From NCBI RefSeq assembly GCF_022370835.2, contig NZ_CP092365.1, positions 1,054,001-1,118,000 on the forward strand: a DNA stretch of 64,000 nucleotides, in the 5' to 3' direction. The notes below the pieces were generated by a model that worked only from the letters and a program-made list of their open reading frames with translations, was not told the origin of the DNA and made no database searches. The stretch is from Mycolicibacillus parakoreensis. Lineage in GTDB: Bacteria; Actinomycetota; Actinomycetes; Mycobacteriales; Mycobacteriaceae. Position 1 is the first letter of the stretch. Every line of letters starts with the position of its first letter. Both the position numbers and the translations under genes were made by a program. This document shows, piece after piece, positions 36,870 to 48,752 of the stretch.

Positions 36870-39800
36870 ATGGAATTTCACGAGAATTTCTCAGACGAGA
36901 CCCCGAGGTTTGCCATCATCGGCTACGGGGCGCGCTTTCCCGAGGCAGCGGATCCGGACGCCTTCTGGAGCGTGTTGCGAGACTGTCGGGATGCGGTCTC
37001 CGAGGTGCCGCCGGACCGCTGGGATGTCGATGATTTCTTCGATCCGGAGCCCGGGGCGCCGGGGAAGGTGGCGACCCGGCGGGCCGGATTCGTCGATGAC
37101 GTCACCGGATTCGATGCACCGTTTTTCGGAATCTCGGTGCGCGAGGCCCGGCTGCTGGACCCACAGCACCGGTTGCTGCTGGAGACCGCGTGGCACGCCG
37201 TGGAGCACGCGGGTATCGCACCGACGTCACTGGCCGGGAGCAATACCGGCGTTTTTGTCGGCCTCGCCACCCACGACTACCTGGGTATGGCGTCCGACGA
37301 GCTGACCTACCCGGAGATCGAGGCCTACATGGCGATCGGGACGTCGAACGCCGCGGCCGCCGGGCGGATCAGTTATCGGTTGGGGTTGCAGGGTCCCGCA
37401 GTCGCGGTCGACACCGCGTGCAGCTCGTCGCTGGTCGCGATTCACCAGGCGTGCCAGGCGCTGCGCTCGGGTGAATGCGACCTTGCGCTGGCCGGCGGTG
37501 CCAACGTTCTGTTGACCCCCGCGACCATGATCACGTTCTCCCAGGCCCACATGCTCGCCCCGGACGGCCGGTGCAAGACCTTCGACGCAGCCGCGGACGG
37601 CTACGTTCGTGGTGAGGGCTGCGGCGTGGTGGTGATCAAACGCCTCGAAGACGCGATCGGCGACGGTGACCACATCCGAGCCGTGATCCGCGGCAGCGCC
37701 GTCAACCAGGATGGCGCATCCGGCGGTCTGACGGTGCCCAACGGCGTCGCCCAGCAGCGGGTCATCGCCGATGCGCTTCAGCGCGCCGGCCTGAAACCCC
37801 ATGAGGTGGGATACCTGGAGGCGCACGGCACCGGGACGTCGCTGGGTGACCCGATCGAGGCGCAGGCCGCCGGCGCGGTACTCGGTACCGGGCGTGCGCC
37901 GGACGAACCCCTGTTGATGGGGTCGGTGAAGACCAACATCGGGCACCTGGAGGCGGCCGCGGGGATCGCCGGTGTCCTGAAGGTCGTCCTGGCCTTGGAG
38001 AACGAGCTGATCCCACGGCACCTCAACTTCCAGAACCCGTCGCCGCACATCCCGTGGGACCGTCTTGCGGTCGAGGTCGTCAAGGAGGCCACCCCCTGGG
38101 AACGCGACGCCCAGCGGCCGCGGGTCGCCGGTGTCAGCTCGTTCGGATTTGCCGGGACCAACGCCCACGTGATCATCGAAGAGGCTCCGCTAGCAGCACG
38201 GCCGTCGGTCGTGGAACCGGACCGGTTTGATGAGCCGGAGAGTTCGCGGTTCGGTATCTTGCCGCTCTCCGCGCGAACGCCGGGGGCATTGGCCCGGCTC
38301 GCCGCCGAGTACCGCCGCTGGTTGGAAGAGCATCCGGCGGCCACCCTGGCCGACGTGTGTTTCACCGCAGGGGCGGGGCGCGCGCACCTGGAGCATCGAG
38401 CCGCGCTGGTGGTCAACACCAGGCAGTCCGCGGTCGACCTGCTCGGCGCGCTCGCCGATGAGCGTCCCGCGCCCGGCCTGGTCCGTGCAGAGAGCCACAG
38501 CGCACCGAAGACCGCGTGGCTGTTCACCGGTCAGGGCAGTCAGTACCCCGGAATGGCCCGGGCGTTGTTCGACACCGAGCCAGTCTTCGCCGACACCGTG
38601 ACACGGTGCGCGACGGCGATCTCCGATGTGCTCGAAAAGCCGCTGCTGGACGTGATCTTCGATACGGCCGGTCCGGGGGGTGAGGAAACGCTGCGGAACA
38701 CCGCCTACGCCCAGCCCGCCTTGTACGCGATTGAGATGGGGCTGGCGCGGCTCTGGCAGTCGTGGGGGCTGGAGCCCGACGTGGTGCTGGGCCACAGCGT
38801 GGGCCAGTACGCGGCGGCCTGCGTCGCGGGGGTGCTCAGCCTGGAGGACGGCTCCCGGCTGATTGCCGAACGGGGGCGACTCTTCGGCAGTCTTCCCGCA
38901 GGCGGGCGGATGGCCGCGGTGTTCGCCGCCGCCGAGCGGGTCGAGAGTCTGGCCAACGAGTTCCCGTCGCTCTCCGTCGCGGCCTACAACGGTGCCAACA
39001 CCGTGTTGTCCGGCCCGGCGTCGGATCTGGAGAAGGCGGTCGCTGCACTGGGAGCCGACGGGGTGCGGTGCGATTGGCTGGACACCAGCCACGCCTTCCA
39101 CTCGTCGCTGCTCGATCCGATCCTCGACGAATTCGAGACATACGCCGACGGATTCGCGTTTCAGGCGCCGCAGTGCATGCTGATCGACAACCGCACCGGG
39201 GTCGCGCTCGGCCGTAGCGTGAAGCTCGACGGAGCCTACTGGCGCCGGCACGCACGCCAGCCGGTGGAGTTCGCTACCAGCGTGCGCACCCTGGCGGAGC
39301 TGAACTGCAAAGTGCTACTGGAGATCGGTCCACAACCGATCCTCACGGCCGCAGCGCTGCGGGCATGGCCCGATCCGGCTACCGCGCCGCAGGCGATCGC
39401 TTCTCTGCGCCGCAACACCGCCGACGATCGGCAGATCGTCGAGGCCCTGGCCGCGGTCTACACCGCGGGCAGTCTCCCCGATTTCGCAGCGGCCGCAGGG
39501 CAGTCCGCACGCAAGGCGGACCTGCCCACCTATCCTTTCGAACACCGCCAGTACTGGTATCGCGACAACCGTGAACAGCCCAACGCGTTACAGAACGTGC
39601 CCGCCCGCACCCGAGCCGTCGCGCTGCTCGAAGACGGACGGATCGAGGAGCTTGCAGCGCTGCTCGACGGAGCCGACGGGGACCGCCGAACGGTGAGTGT
39701 GCTGGCCAAGCTCGCGGCCCAGCACAATCGGCAGCGGACAACTCAGTCCATCGCCGACGATCGTTACGAGATCCGGTGGGAGAAGACCACCCCTCCGATC

Positions 39801-42800
39801 GCACACGCGGAAGCCGGCGGACAGTCCAGCTGGCTTCTCGTCGGGGACGGCTCCGAAGACGTCGAGCCGCTTGTCGCTGCGCTGACCGAGCGCGGGGAGC
39901 CGTACCGGATCGTCGGTTTGCCGCTGACCGACGTCGATGAGGAACAGTTCGCCCAGGAGTTGCGCGCCGAAGCGGAGAACGAGTCGGCGTCGGGAACAGA
40001 GCTGCGCGTCGTCCATGTGGCCGCGCTGGGACCGGAACCCGAGTCCTCCACCCGGTCGCTGTCGCGGATGCAGCATCGGATCCTGACGGGAACCCGGCGG
40101 CTGTTCCGCGCCGCGGCCGCCGCTGAACTGCGCCGGCCGATCTGGTTGGTGACCCGCGGAGCGCAACGGGCCACCGACACGGACGCGGTGTCACCGGATC
40201 AGAGCTGCCTGTGGGGCTTCGGCCGTGCCGCAGCGCTGGAAATGCCGCAGGTGTGGGGCGGCCTGGCCGACCTCATGACCGCCTCCGGGGAGGAATGGTC
40301 GGCGCTGCTGGCCCGGATCGCTGCGGGGGCCGGCGCCGGCAGCCGGGAAGATCAGGTGGCGGTGCGCGGGTCCGAATCCTTCGTCCCCCGGCTGGTCCGG
40401 AGCGCCGAGCAGCCCAGCGGCACACCGCTGGCGTTGCGTGGTGACGCCACCTATCTGGTGACCGGTGGTCTCGGCTCGATCGGAATGGAGATCGTCGGCT
40501 ACCTGGCGGCACAGGGCGCCAAGCACCTGGTGCTGACCGGCCGGCGCGCCCCCAGCGACGATGTCCGGGGACGCATTCATGCGTTGAGTGAACAGTACGG
40601 CTGCGACATCCGTGTCATCGGTGCCGACGTCGCCGACCTCGACGACGTGACCCACGTGCTGGCCACCGTGCAGGACGAGCTGCCGCCGCTGGCGGGAATA
40701 GTCCACGCGGCGGGCGAACTCGGCACCACCCCGTTGAGTGACCTGACCGACGCCGAGGTAGAGCGCGTCTTCGCAGGGAAGGTTTGGGGTGCTTGGCATC
40801 TGAGCGAGGCAACCGCCGAGCGCGACCTCGACTTCTTCATCAACGTCTCATCGATCGCCTCGGTGTGGGGCGGATTCGGGCAGACCGCCTACGGTGCGGC
40901 CAACGCATTCCTCGACGGGCTGACCTGGCGGCTGCGCCAGCGGGGGGCCTCCGGCGTCAGCGTGAACTTCGGGCCGTGGTCGACGGGTATGGCCGACCCG
41001 GAGTCGCGGGCACGCCTGGATCAACGTGGCGTCAAGACGCTCGGGCCGGCCGACGCGCTCGCGGGGCTCGCCGAGGTCGTGGCGGCTTCGGGACAGGGCT
41101 CCGCGCAGGGCATCATCGCCCGGATCGACTGGGCGCGGTTCCTGCCGCTCTACCAGCAGGCGGGCCGGCGGGCATTCCTGGCGGAGTTGGAACGCGAAGC
41201 ACCGACCCGGGAGTCGGACGCGACCGCAGCGATGACCTCGTCAGGGAAGACGGCGTTCGTCGAGCGGCTCGGCAACGCCCCCGTTCAGCAACGGAAGCGT
41301 CTGCTCAGCGATTACCTGCGGGACACGGTCGCCGATGTGACGCGGGTGGATCCGAGCGAGATCAGCGAGGACGCCGGGTTCTTCGACCTCGGCATGGATT
41401 CGTTGATGGCCGTCGAATTGCGGCAGCGGATCGAGCAAGGACTGGGCCGCGACATCCCGGTGACCCTGGTGATGGACCACCCTCGGCTCTCCGATGCAGC
41501 GCGGTATCTGCTCGGCGAGGTGCTCGGCCTTGACGAGGCCGCCGCAGTCGACGGAACGGGGTCGCGTTCGGCCGGCGTGGCGCCGACCCGTACCGACGAG
41601 CCGATCGCGATCGTCGCGGTCTCCTGCCGGTTTCCTGGTGCCGCGGACCCCGAAGCATTCTGGGAGCTGTTGGCCGCCGGCGGCAATGCGATCCGGGAGA
41701 TTCCCGAGGACCGTTTCGATATCGACGAGTTCTTCGACCCGGATCCCGAGACCGCGGGCAAGACCTACACGCGTCGCGGCGGATTCCTCGACGCCGTCGA
41801 CGGATTCGACCCGGAGTTCTTCGGTATCTCCCCGCGGGAAGCCGGCTGGATCGAACCGCAGCAGCGACTGATGCTCGAGACGGTCTGGGAAAGCCTCGAA
41901 CGCGCCGGGTACGCCCCTGCCGGTCTCCGCGGCAGCCGGACCGGCATCTTCGCCGGCGTGGGCGCCAACGAGTATGCGCATCTGCTGTCGTCGGAGTCCG
42001 TCGACAAGATCGAGCCCTACTTCATCACCGGCAATGCCGTCAACGCCATCTCCGGCCGGGTCGCTTTCGCGCTCGGATTCGAAGGGCCGGCGGTGGCGGT
42101 CGACACCGCGTGCAGTTCGGCGCTGGTCGCCGTTCATGAGGCCTGCCGGGCGTTGCACGCCGGAGACTGCGATATGGCCTTGGCGGGCGGGGTGAACGTC
42201 CTGCTGAGTCCGGTGACGTTCATCGCCGCCTCCCGGGCCCGGATGCTGTCGCCGGTCGGCCAATGCAAGACCTTCGATGCCTCCGCCGACGGCTACGTGC
42301 GCGGTGAGGGCTGCGGCATGCTGGTGCTCAAGCGCCTCAGCGACGCCCAGCGCGACCACGATCGCGTACTGGCGGTGATCCCGGCCAGTGGAGTCAACCA
42401 GGACGGCGCTTCGAGCGGTTTGACGGTCCCCAACGGCGGCGCCCAGCAGCGCCTTATCGGATCGGTGCTGGCCCGTGCCGGTCTGTCCGGCGACGAGGTC
42501 GACTACCTCGAGGCACACGGAACGGGCACACCGTTGGGGGATCCCATCGAGGTGCAAGCCGCCGCGGCCGCCTTCAGGGCGCGGGAGACGGATCGGCCGT
42601 TGCTGATGGGAGCGGTGAAGACCAATGTCGGTCACCTCGAGTCGGCATCCGGTGCCGCCGGTCTGATCAAGGTCGTGTTGTCGCTGCAGAACGAGACGCT
42701 GCCGCAGAGCCTGCACTTCGATACCCCGTCGCCGCACATCCCATGGGATTCCCTTCCGGTGCGGGTGGTCGACACGGCGATGCCGTGGTCTTCCAACGGC

Positions 42801-45800
42801 CGGGTGCGTCGAGCCGCGGTGAGCTCGTTCGGGTTCACCGGCACCAACGCCCATGTGCTGGTCGAAGAGGCTCCGAGCGTGGCGGTGCCCGACACCCAGA
42901 CCCCGGCTCATCCGGCCGGGTCGGCCATCGGAAGCGGAGCGAGCGGATCGCCTGACGATGACGCCGCCCCGGACCAGGTTGGCGCCTCCGAGAGGCACGA
43001 CCCCGAGGTCAACGTTCTGGCGCTCTCGGCCCGGTCACCGGAGGCGCTGAACGCGGTGGTCCGGCGTTATGAGGCGTGGTTGTCTGAGAACCCCGATGTC
43101 GACGTCGCCGCCGCCTGCCTGACCGCCGGAGTCGGCCGTTCGCACTTCGAACACCGGGCGGCGTTGGTGGTCGATTCGGTGCAGAGCGCGCGAGACGGCC
43201 TGGCCGAACTGGCCGAAAACCGTCTACGGCCGGGCATCGTGCGCGGCGAACGCGCCAACCATCCGACGACCGCCTGGTTGTTCACCGGCCAGGGCAGCCA
43301 GTATCCGGGGATGGCGCGGGAGTTGTTCGACACCGAACCGGTATTCGCCGAGACCGTCACCCGGTGTGCAGACACCCTCCACGACCTGCTGCCGGTCCCG
43401 CTGCTGGAGGTGATGTTCGCCACCGATCGAGCGGCCGACGAACGCCTGCGCGACACCTCCTATGCGCAACCAGCCCTGTTCGCTGTCGAGATGGGCCTGG
43501 CTCGGCTCTGGCAGTCGTGGGGTATCGAACCGGACGTGGTCCTCGGCCACAGCGTGGGGCAGTACGCGGCGGCCTGCGTAGCCGGGGTCTTCAGCCTCGA
43601 AGACGGCATTCGACTAATCGCCCAGCGCGGGCGGCTGTTCGGCAGCCTCCCCGAAGGAGGGCGGATGGTCGCGGTGTTCACCGACGCCGAGCACGTCGAG
43701 GAAATCGCCGCCGAGTTCCCGCGGGTGTCCGTTGCGGCCTACAACGGTCCGAACACCGTACTCTCCGGCCCGGGGGAGGATCTGGAGCAGATCGTGGGCC
43801 GATTCGAGGCCGAAGCGATCCGCTGCACGTGGCTGGAGACCAGCCACGCGTTCCATTCGGAGTTACTGGACCCGGTGCTGGACGAATTCGAGTCCTACGC
43901 GGCGGAGTTGCGGTTCGCGCTGCCGACGTTGCCGCTGGTGTGCAACCGCACCGGTGCGGTGCTCACGGCGCAGACGCCGATCGACGCCGCGTACTGGCGA
44001 CGACATTCCCGCCAGCCGGTGCAATTCGTCGAGAGCGTGCGAACCATTGCCGCACTGGGTTGCTCGGTGCTGATGGAGATCGGGCCGCAACCGGTGTTGA
44101 TCGGCGCGGCGGCCCAGATCTGGCCGGAGCATCTCGCTGCGCCGCGAGCGATCGTCTCCCTGCGCAAGGGCGCTGACGATCGGCGTCAGGTCAGCGAGGC
44201 GCTCGCCACCGCCTACGTCAGTGGTCACCTGCCCGACTTCGCCGCCCTGTCCAGCGGGCCGCGTCACCGGCTCGTCATGCCGACCTATCCCTTCCAGCGC
44301 CGGCGCTTCTGGCCCAAGACCTCTGGTATCGCCGGCTCCGGAATCCAGGGTGACGTGGTGTCAGCGATCCTGGGTAGCGAAAAGGATCTGGCCTCCGGGG
44401 ATGTGGTCTACACCAGCCGGCTGTCGGTCAAATCGCAACCGTGGCTCGCCGACCACGTCATCTACGGCACCGTCGTCGTTCCCGGGGCGACCTACGCGGC
44501 GATGGCCCTGGCCGCGGTCGGCCCGCCGGCGTCGGTGAAGGATGTCTTCTTCTACGAGCCGATCATCCTTCCCGAGAAGAGCTCTCGTGAGGTCCAGTTG
44601 ACCCTGCATCCGTCCGAGGCCGAGGGTCAGTGGGGTTTCCGGGTGCACAGTCGCCCCTACGGTGAACGCGACACCGACTGGTCGTTGAACGCCGATGGCA
44701 CTGTCAGCACTGAGGCCGCTGCCGACGAACCGGCGGCGGAGCCTGTGGACCCGATCGACACGGCGACCGAGCGGATGAACCGCATGCGCCCCCAAGAGCT
44801 GTTCGAGGTCTTCGCCGACATGGAACTGGCGTGGGGACCGACGTGGTCGGGCTCGCTCAAGGCGCTGTGGCTCGGCGAGGGGGAGGCGATCGGCGATATC
44901 ACCGTTGGCGAGGAACTCGCCGAGCAACTGGGTTCGGAACCGATGCACCCGGTGTTGATGGATTTGTGCACCGGCGTGGCCTTCCCGGCGTTTCCAGCTC
45001 TGCTCGCGGCCGAGCAGGGTATCAACGATCTGTTCCTCCCACTGCGGTACGGGCAGGTGAGCCTGCGGGCGCGGATGCCGCGCCGCTTCTACTGTCGAGC
45101 GCGGTGGCATACCAGCGCGCTCGACAGCGAGACGCAGGTCTTCGACCTCGACTTCCTGGACCGGGACGGCAGCCCGTTGGGCGGAATTCAGGGGTTCACC
45201 GTCAAACGTGCGCCCCGCGAGGCGTTGCTGCGCGGACTGGGCGGTGACAGTACCCGGTTGCTCTACACGTTGGGCTGGCACGAAGTACCGTTGCCCGACG
45301 GTGAGAACGGGGAGATCAGCGGGACTTGGTTGATCGCCGGCTTCGACGAACTGGCGGCGCGTGTCCCGGGCTGCGTCCCGGTCGACCCGAGAGCTGACAC
45401 CGAGCCGCTGGGACAGCTGCTCGACCAGGCACAAGAACGCGGCATGCCGTTCGCCGGCGTCGTATGGCGCTGCGCTGCGCCCGCAGCCGACGAGTCGGAC
45501 GCCGACATCGCCGCGCGTATCGAGGCGGAGGTCGCCAACCTGCTCGGCGCCGTACACGCCGTCCAGGATGGAAAGGTGCGATTGCCGGGCGGACTGCGGA
45601 TCGTCACCGAGCAGGCTGTGGCCGTCGAACCCGGCGAGCCAGTCGATCCCGGGCAGTCGGCGTTGTGGGGGCTGGGGCGCACCGTGATCAACGAGGAGCC
45701 CGGCCTACGGTGCAGACTGTACGACTGCGATCGGTCGCCGGAGGTGGCAGGGGCCGTGGCAGACCTGCTGGCCGCACCGGTCGAGGAGCCCGAACTCGCC

Positions 45801-48023
45801 TTCCGTCAGGGGAAGCTGTTGGCCTCCCGGCTGGTGCCGTGGGCGCGCAGTGGCCGTCTGACGGTGCCGCGCTCGGCCGACTACGCGTTGGCGCCCACCG
45901 AGCGCGGCGCAATCGACAACTTGCGGCTGGTCGAGACCGAGGTGCCCCCGCCCGGCGACGGGTACGTGCAGGTTCGGGTGGAGGCCGCGGGCCTGAACTT
46001 CCGCGACGTACTCAACGTACTCGGCCTCTACCCGGGCGATCCCGGACCGATCGGAGGCGATTTCTGCGGCGTCTTGACCCAATTGGGCGACGGCGTCTCC
46101 GGACTCGAGGTCGGCCAGCGCGTCTACGGCTTCATGCAGGGAGCGTTCTCCACCCGGTTCAATGTGCCGGCCCAATTGGTGGCGCCGGTGCCCGATGGGC
46201 TGGATCCGGTGGCGGCCGCCACCATCCCCGCAGCGGCGCTCACCGCGCGGCTTGCGTTCGATTGGGCGGAACTACAGCCCGGAGACCGGGTGCTCATCCA
46301 TGCCGCCAGCGGTGGTGTGGGATTGGCCGCGATCCAGATGGCTCAGCAGCATGGTGCCACCGTCTTCGCGACCGCCAGCACTTACAAACGCGACACCCTT
46401 CACAAGATGGGTGTGCAGTACGTATACGACTCGCGCACTACGGAATTCGCAGACCAAATCCTCGCCGATACCGAAGGCGCCGGTGTCGACGTCGTCCTCA
46501 ACAGCCTGACCAACGAAGGGTTCTTGGACGCCACCGTGCGGGCCACCGCACAGAACGGCCGGTTCGCCGAGATCGCCAAGCGGGACATCTGGACCCCCGA
46601 GCAGATGGCCGCAGCCCGTCCCGACATCGCCTATGAGATCGTCGCGCTGGATGTCACCACCCTGGAGCGTCCCGAGCACATCAAACGGCTGCTGACCGAG
46701 GTCTCGGACGGAATGCAGCGAGAAGAGTGGAAGCCACTGCCTGCTGAGATCTATCCGCTGACCGAAGCGCGGGCCGCGTTCCGCCGCATGCAGCAGGCTC
46801 GCCACATCGGGAAGATCGTTCTGCAGATCCCGAATCCGCTCCAGCCGAGACCGGACCGGAGTTATCTGATCACCGGCGGCCTCGGAGCGATCGGGTTGCA
46901 CACGGCGGCCTATCTGGCTCAGATGGGTGCCGGCGACATCGTGTTGACCGGCCGAGGAGAACCCGACGCCGAGGCGCAGCAGGTGATCGACGACATCACC
47001 GAGCGTTATCGGTGCCGCATACACGTGTATTGCGCCGACGTCGGCGAGGAATCCGCGGTGGCGACGCTGTTGGCGAGGGTTCGTGCCGAGCTTCCGCCGC
47101 TTGGCGGGGTCGTGCATTTGGCCGGTGTGCTCGATGACGCGTTGCTGTCCCAGCAGAATGTGGAGCGGTTCCGGACGTCGTTGGCGCCCAAGGCGTACGG
47201 CGCCTGCCATCTGGATCGGCTCACTGCCGACGACGATCTGGACTTCTTCATCGTGTCCTCGTCGGTGTCCAGCTTGTTCGGTTCGCCCGGGCAGTCGAAC
47301 TATGCGACGGCCAACGCGTTCCTCGACGGGTTGGTCGCGCAACGACAAGCGCGCGGCCTACCGGCAACCGGCATCAACTTCGGACCGTGGGCGCAGGGCG
47401 GGATGGCGTCGTCGGAGACCGCCAAGACGAATATCGGGGCGCAGGGTCTCGTACCGCTGGAACCGTCCGCGGCGCTGGCGGCCCTGGCCGAGGGGGTCGC
47501 CAGCGGGAACGCTCAGGCAGCCGTGATCAAGGCGAACTGGCAGCGTGCAGCGAAGGTGCTGGGCAGTTCACGTCCGCCCATTCTGGATCTGGTGCTGCCC
47601 AGTGCCGTGGGCGAGGTGACCGGAGACAGCGAGTTGCTGAAGCGGCTGCAGGAGATCCCGGTGCCGCAGCGGGCCGGGTTCGTGACCGAGTTCCTGCAGA
47701 GCGAGGTGCAGACGTTCCTGAGGCTGGCGCAACCGCCCGCCGCGACGAGCCGGTTCCTGGACCTGGGTACCGACTCGCTGATGGCTATCGAGCTCCGAAA
47801 CCGGTTGCACAGCCAATTCGGCGGGGCGTTCACGATCAATGCGACCGCGGTGTTCGACTACCCGACGATCGGCGGCCTGGCCGAGTATCTGGTAAATCAG
47901 CTACCCGATGCGGAATCACCGGAACCGGCGGAATCAGCGTCTGCACAGCAGGATGCACCGGCGACACCCGGCCCACCGGCCAACACGGACGACGAGCAGG
48001 AGGCGGCCGGCACTGTGGAGTGA
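36870..48023 (+). CDS. Two-module type I polyketide synthase (TPP-type Pks)
   Basis: A 3717-residue modular synthase. Module 1 is KS (about 12-437, Cys184), AT (550-860, Ser643), KR (1190-1370, Tyr1341) and ACP (Ser1511). Module 2 is KS (about 1576-2000, Cys1748), AT (Ser2228), DH (His2529 in [10 protein letters not shown]), ER (NADPH motif [11 protein letters not shown] near 3147), KR (3330-3510, Tyr3478) and ACP (Ser3636). There is no DH or ER in module 1 and no thioesterase; the end is a Pro/Glu-rich tail. Both ATs have the malonyl-type GHSVG and HAFH motifs. The layout matches the Pks of trehalose polyphleate loci, which makes phleic acids with a double bond every four carbons. The ATG at 36870 follows GGAGGACGACG. 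Confidence 0.92.
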   Translation: MEFHENFSDETPRFAIIGYGARFPEAADPDAFWSVLRDCRDAVSEVPPDRWDVDDFFDPEPGAPGKVATRRAGFVDDVTGFDAPFFGISVREARLLDPQHRLLLETAWHAVEHAGIAPTSLAGSNTGVFVGLATHDYLGMASDELTYPEIEAYMAIGTSNAAAAGRISYRLGLQGPAVAVDTACSSSLVAIHQACQALRSGECDLALAGGANVLLTPATMITFSQAHMLAPDGRCKTFDAAADGYVRGEGCGVVVIKRLEDAIGDGDHIRAVIRGSAVNQDGASGGLTVPNGVAQQRVIADALQRAGLKPHEVGYLEAHGTGTSLGDPIEAQAAGAVLGTGRAPDEPLLMGSVKTNIGHLEAAAGIAGVLKVVLALENELIPRHLNFQNPSPHIPWDRLAVEVVKEATPWERDAQRPRVAGVSSFGFAGTNAHVIIEEAPLAARPSVVEPDRFDEPESSRFGILPLSARTPGALARLAAEYRRWLEEHPAATLADVCFTAGAGRAHLEHRAALVVNTRQSAVDLLGALADERPAPGLVRAESHSAPKTAWLFTGQGSQYPGMARALFDTEPVFADTVTRCATAISDVLEKPLLDVIFDTAGPGGEETLRNTAYAQPALYAIEMGLARLWQSWGLEPDVVLGHSVGQYAAACVAGVLSLEDGSRLIAERGRLFGSLPAGGRMAAVFAAAERVESLANEFPSLSVAAYNGANTVLSGPASDLEKAVAALGADGVRCDWLDTSHAFHSSLLDPILDEFETYADGFAFQAPQCMLIDNRTGVALGRSVKLDGAYWRRHARQPVEFATSVRTLAELNCKVLLEIGPQPILTAAALRAWPDPATAPQAIASLRRNTADDRQIVEALAAVYTAGSLPDFAAAAGQSARKADLPTYPFEHRQYWYRDNREQPNALQNVPARTRAVALLEDGRIEELAALLDGADGDRRTVSVLAKLAAQHNRQRTTQSIADDRYEIRWEKTTPPIAHAEAGGQSSWLLVGDGSEDVEPLVAALTERGEPYRIVGLPLTDVDEEQFAQELRAEAENESASGTELRVVHVAALGPEPESSTRSLSRMQHRILTGTRRLFRAAAAAELRRPIWLVTRGAQRATDTDAVSPDQSCLWGFGRAAALEMPQVWGGLADLMTASGEEWSALLARIAAGAGAGSREDQVAVRGSESFVPRLVRSAEQPSGTPLALRGDATYLVTGGLGSIGMEIVGYLAAQGAKHLVLTGRRAPSDDVRGRIHALSEQYGCDIRVIGADVADLDDVTHVLATVQDELPPLAGIVHAAGELGTTPLSDLTDAEVERVFAGKVWGAWHLSEATAERDLDFFINVSSIASVWGGFGQTAYGAANAFLDGLTWRLRQRGASGVSVNFGPWSTGMADPESRARLDQRGVKTLGPADALAGLAEVVAASGQGSAQGIIARIDWARFLPLYQQAGRRAFLAELEREAPTRESDATAAMTSSGKTAFVERLGNAPVQQRKRLLSDYLRDTVADVTRVDPSEISEDAGFFDLGMDSLMAVELRQRIEQGLGRDIPVTLVMDHPRLSDAARYLLGEVLGLDEAAAVDGTGSRSAGVAPTRTDEPIAIVAVSCRFPGAADPEAFWELLAAGGNAIREIPEDRFDIDEFFDPDPETAGKTYTRRGGFLDAVDGFDPEFFGISPREAGWIEPQQRLMLETVWESLERAGYAPAGLRGSRTGIFAGVGANEYAHLLSSESVDKIEPYFITGNAVNAISGRVAFALGFEGPAVAVDTACSSALVAVHEACRALHAGDCDMALAGGVNVLLSPVTFIAASRARMLSPVGQCKTFDASADGYVRGEGCGMLVLKRLSDAQRDHDRVLAVIPASGVNQDGASSGLTVPNGGAQQRLIGSVLARAGLSGDEVDYLEAHGTGTPLGDPIEVQAAAAAFRARETDRPLLMGAVKTNVGHLESASGAAGLIKVVLSLQNETLPQSLHFDTPSPHIPWDSLPVRVVDTAMPWSSNGRVRRAAVSSFGFTGTNAHVLVEEAPSVAVPDTQTPAHPAGSAIGSGASGSPDDDAAPDQVGASERHDPEVNVLALSARSPEALNAVVRRYEAWLSENPDVDVAAACLTAGVGRSHFEHRAALVVDSVQSARDGLAELAENRLRPGIVRGERANHPTTAWLFTGQGSQYPGMARELFDTEPVFAETVTRCADTLHDLLPVPLLEVMFATDRAADERLRDTSYAQPALFAVEMGLARLWQSWGIEPDVVLGHSVGQYAAACVAGVFSLEDGIRLIAQRGRLFGSLPEGGRMVAVFTDAEHVEEIAAEFPRVSVAAYNGPNTVLSGPGEDLEQIVGRFEAEAIRCTWLETSHAFHSELLDPVLDEFESYAAELRFALPTLPLVCNRTGAVLTAQTPIDAAYWRRHSRQPVQFVESVRTIAALGCSVLMEIGPQPVLIGAAAQIWPEHLAAPRAIVSLRKGADDRRQVSEALATAYVSGHLPDFAALSSGPRHRLVMPTYPFQRRRFWPKTSGIAGSGIQGDVVSAILGSEKDLASGDVVYTSRLSVKSQPWLADHVIYGTVVVPGATYAAMALAAVGPPASVKDVFFYEPIILPEKSSREVQLTLHPSEAEGQWGFRVHSRPYGERDTDWSLNADGTVSTEAAADEPAAEPVDPIDTATERMNRMRPQELFEVFADMELAWGPTWSGSLKALWLGEGEAIGDITVGEELAEQLGSEPMHPVLMDLCTGVAFPAFPALLAAEQGINDLFLPLRYGQVSLRARMPRRFYCRARWHTSALDSETQVFDLDFLDRDGSPLGGIQGFTVKRAPREALLRGLGGDSTRLLYTLGWHEVPLPDGENGEISGTWLIAGFDELAARVPGCVPVDPRADTEPLGQLLDQAQERGMPFAGVVWRCAAPAADESDADIAARIEAEVANLLGAVHAVQDGKVRLPGGLRIVTEQAVAVEPGEPVDPGQSALWGLGRTVINEEPGLRCRLYDCDRSPEVAGAVADLLAAPVEEPELAFRQGKLLASRLVPWARSGRLTVPRSADYALAPTERGAIDNLRLVETEVPPPGDGYVQVRVEAAGLNFRDVLNVLGLYPGDPGPIGGDFCGVLTQLGDGVSGLEVGQRVYGFMQGAFSTRFNVPAQLVAPVPDGLDPVAAATIPAAALTARLAFDWAELQPGDRVLIHAASGGVGLAAIQMAQQHGATVFATASTYKRDTLHKMGVQYVYDSRTTEFADQILADTEGAGVDVVLNSLTNEGFLDATVRATAQNGRFAEIAKRDIWTPEQMAAARPDIAYEIVALDVTTLERPEHIKRLLTEVSDGMQREEWKPLPAEIYPLTEARAAFRRMQQARHIGKIVLQIPNPLQPRPDRSYLITGGLGAIGLHTAAYLAQMGAGDIVLTGRGEPDAEAQQVIDDITERYRCRIHVYCADVGEESAVATLLARVRAELPPLGGVVHLAGVLDDALLSQQNVERFRTSLAPKAYGACHLDRLTADDDLDFFIVSSSVSSLFGSPGQSNYATANAFLDGLVAQRQARGLPATGINFGPWAQGGMASSETAKTNIGAQGLVPLEPSAALAALAEGVASGNAQAAVIKANWQRAAKVLGSSRPPILDLVLPSAVGEVTGDSELLKRLQEIPVPQRAGFVTEFLQSEVQTFLRLAQPPAATSRFLDLGTDSLMAIELRNRLHSQFGGAFTINATAVFDYPTIGGLAEYLVNQLPDAESPEPAESASAQQDAPATPGPPANTDDEQEAAGTVE

Positions 48024-48079
48024 CCGGGGTCTGGCGTGGCGCCGGGGTGCACCGTCTCCGGCCGGTGCAGGGTGAGAGG

Positions 48080-48751
48080 TCAGAGGCCGGCGAGGCCGGC
48101 GACGATCAGTACGCAGCCGACCGTCGCCAACAAAACGGTGAGCGCGCGGCGACGCCTGGTCTGCATCCAACGCTGCAGTGCTGCCAGTGCGGCGCGGGTG
48201 CGGTCAGGAGCGACCAGATGCAAGATCAGCGGGATCTCCACGAACCAGAACGCCACCGTGTTGAACAGCAGTACGGCACCGGTTTGAACAGTGGCAGCGG
48301 CTCCCGAAGCGGCGATGAGGGTCAGTGCGGCCAGATAGTCCACGGACGGGAGCGCGATACCGAGACCGGCGACACCCGCCGTCCACAGGGAGCGGCTGTT
48401 GAGTAGTTGTCGGGCGCGGGTGAGCAGTGGTTCGAATCGCTGTGCGGCCGGGGCGCTGGTTCCCCCCTCGCGGCGCCCCACCACGCCGGTGGCGACCACT
48501 GCGGCGTTGACCAGGAGCAGCGCTCCGACGATCAGCTGCACTCGCGGCAGGGTGAAATGAACCGACTGCACGGCCGGTCGCAAGACGAACAACACGATCA
48601 TCCCGACTGTGGTGCCCATCGCGAACCCACCGGCGAGGAAGGCCGTTAGCTGCAGATCGGGGCGGGGCCGGTTGATCATCACGGCGGTCATGCCGACCCT
48701 GAACGGCTCCAGACTGACCGCAACCGCCATGGCCAACAACGTGATCCACAC
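48080..48751 (-). CDS. GAP-family membrane protein (Sap/Gap-like)
   Basis: A 223-residue integral membrane protein with about six hydrophobic helices, starting MWITLLAMAVAVSLEPFRVG. The SLEPFRVGMTAVMINRPRP stretch is typical of the mycobacterial GAP family, which includes Gap (glycopeptidolipid export) and Sap (sulfolipid locus, Rv3821). It is convergent with pks 56 bases away and is read with the MFS gene, whose stop is one base upstream. It may assist export of the glycolipid made next door; that is inference from family and position. Confidence 0.78.
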   Translation of the reverse strand: MWITLLAMAVAVSLEPFRVGMTAVMINRPRPDLQLTAFLAGGFAMGTTVGMIVLFVLRPAVQSVHFTLPRVQLIVGALLLVNAAVVATGVVGRREGGTSAPAAQRFEPLLTRARQLLNSRSLWTAGVAGLGIALPSVDYLAALTLIAASGAAATVQTGAVLLFNTVAFWFVEIPLILHLVAPDRTRAALAALQRWMQTRRRRALTVLLATVGCVLIVAGLAGL

Positions 48752-48752
48752 G

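Noticed and set aside
36870-48023. Pks as a fusion of two separate genes like M. tuberculosis pks3 and pks4
   Set aside because: Both modules are complete and each has its own KS, AT, KR and ACP, so it is a true two-module enzyme and not a repaired split one-module gene.
48048-48069. Hairpin TGCACCG...CGGTGCA between pks and the GAP gene as a terminator
   Set aside because: The stem is only seven base pairs without a U-tract, too weak to list as a feature; convergent genes make some terminator here likely.
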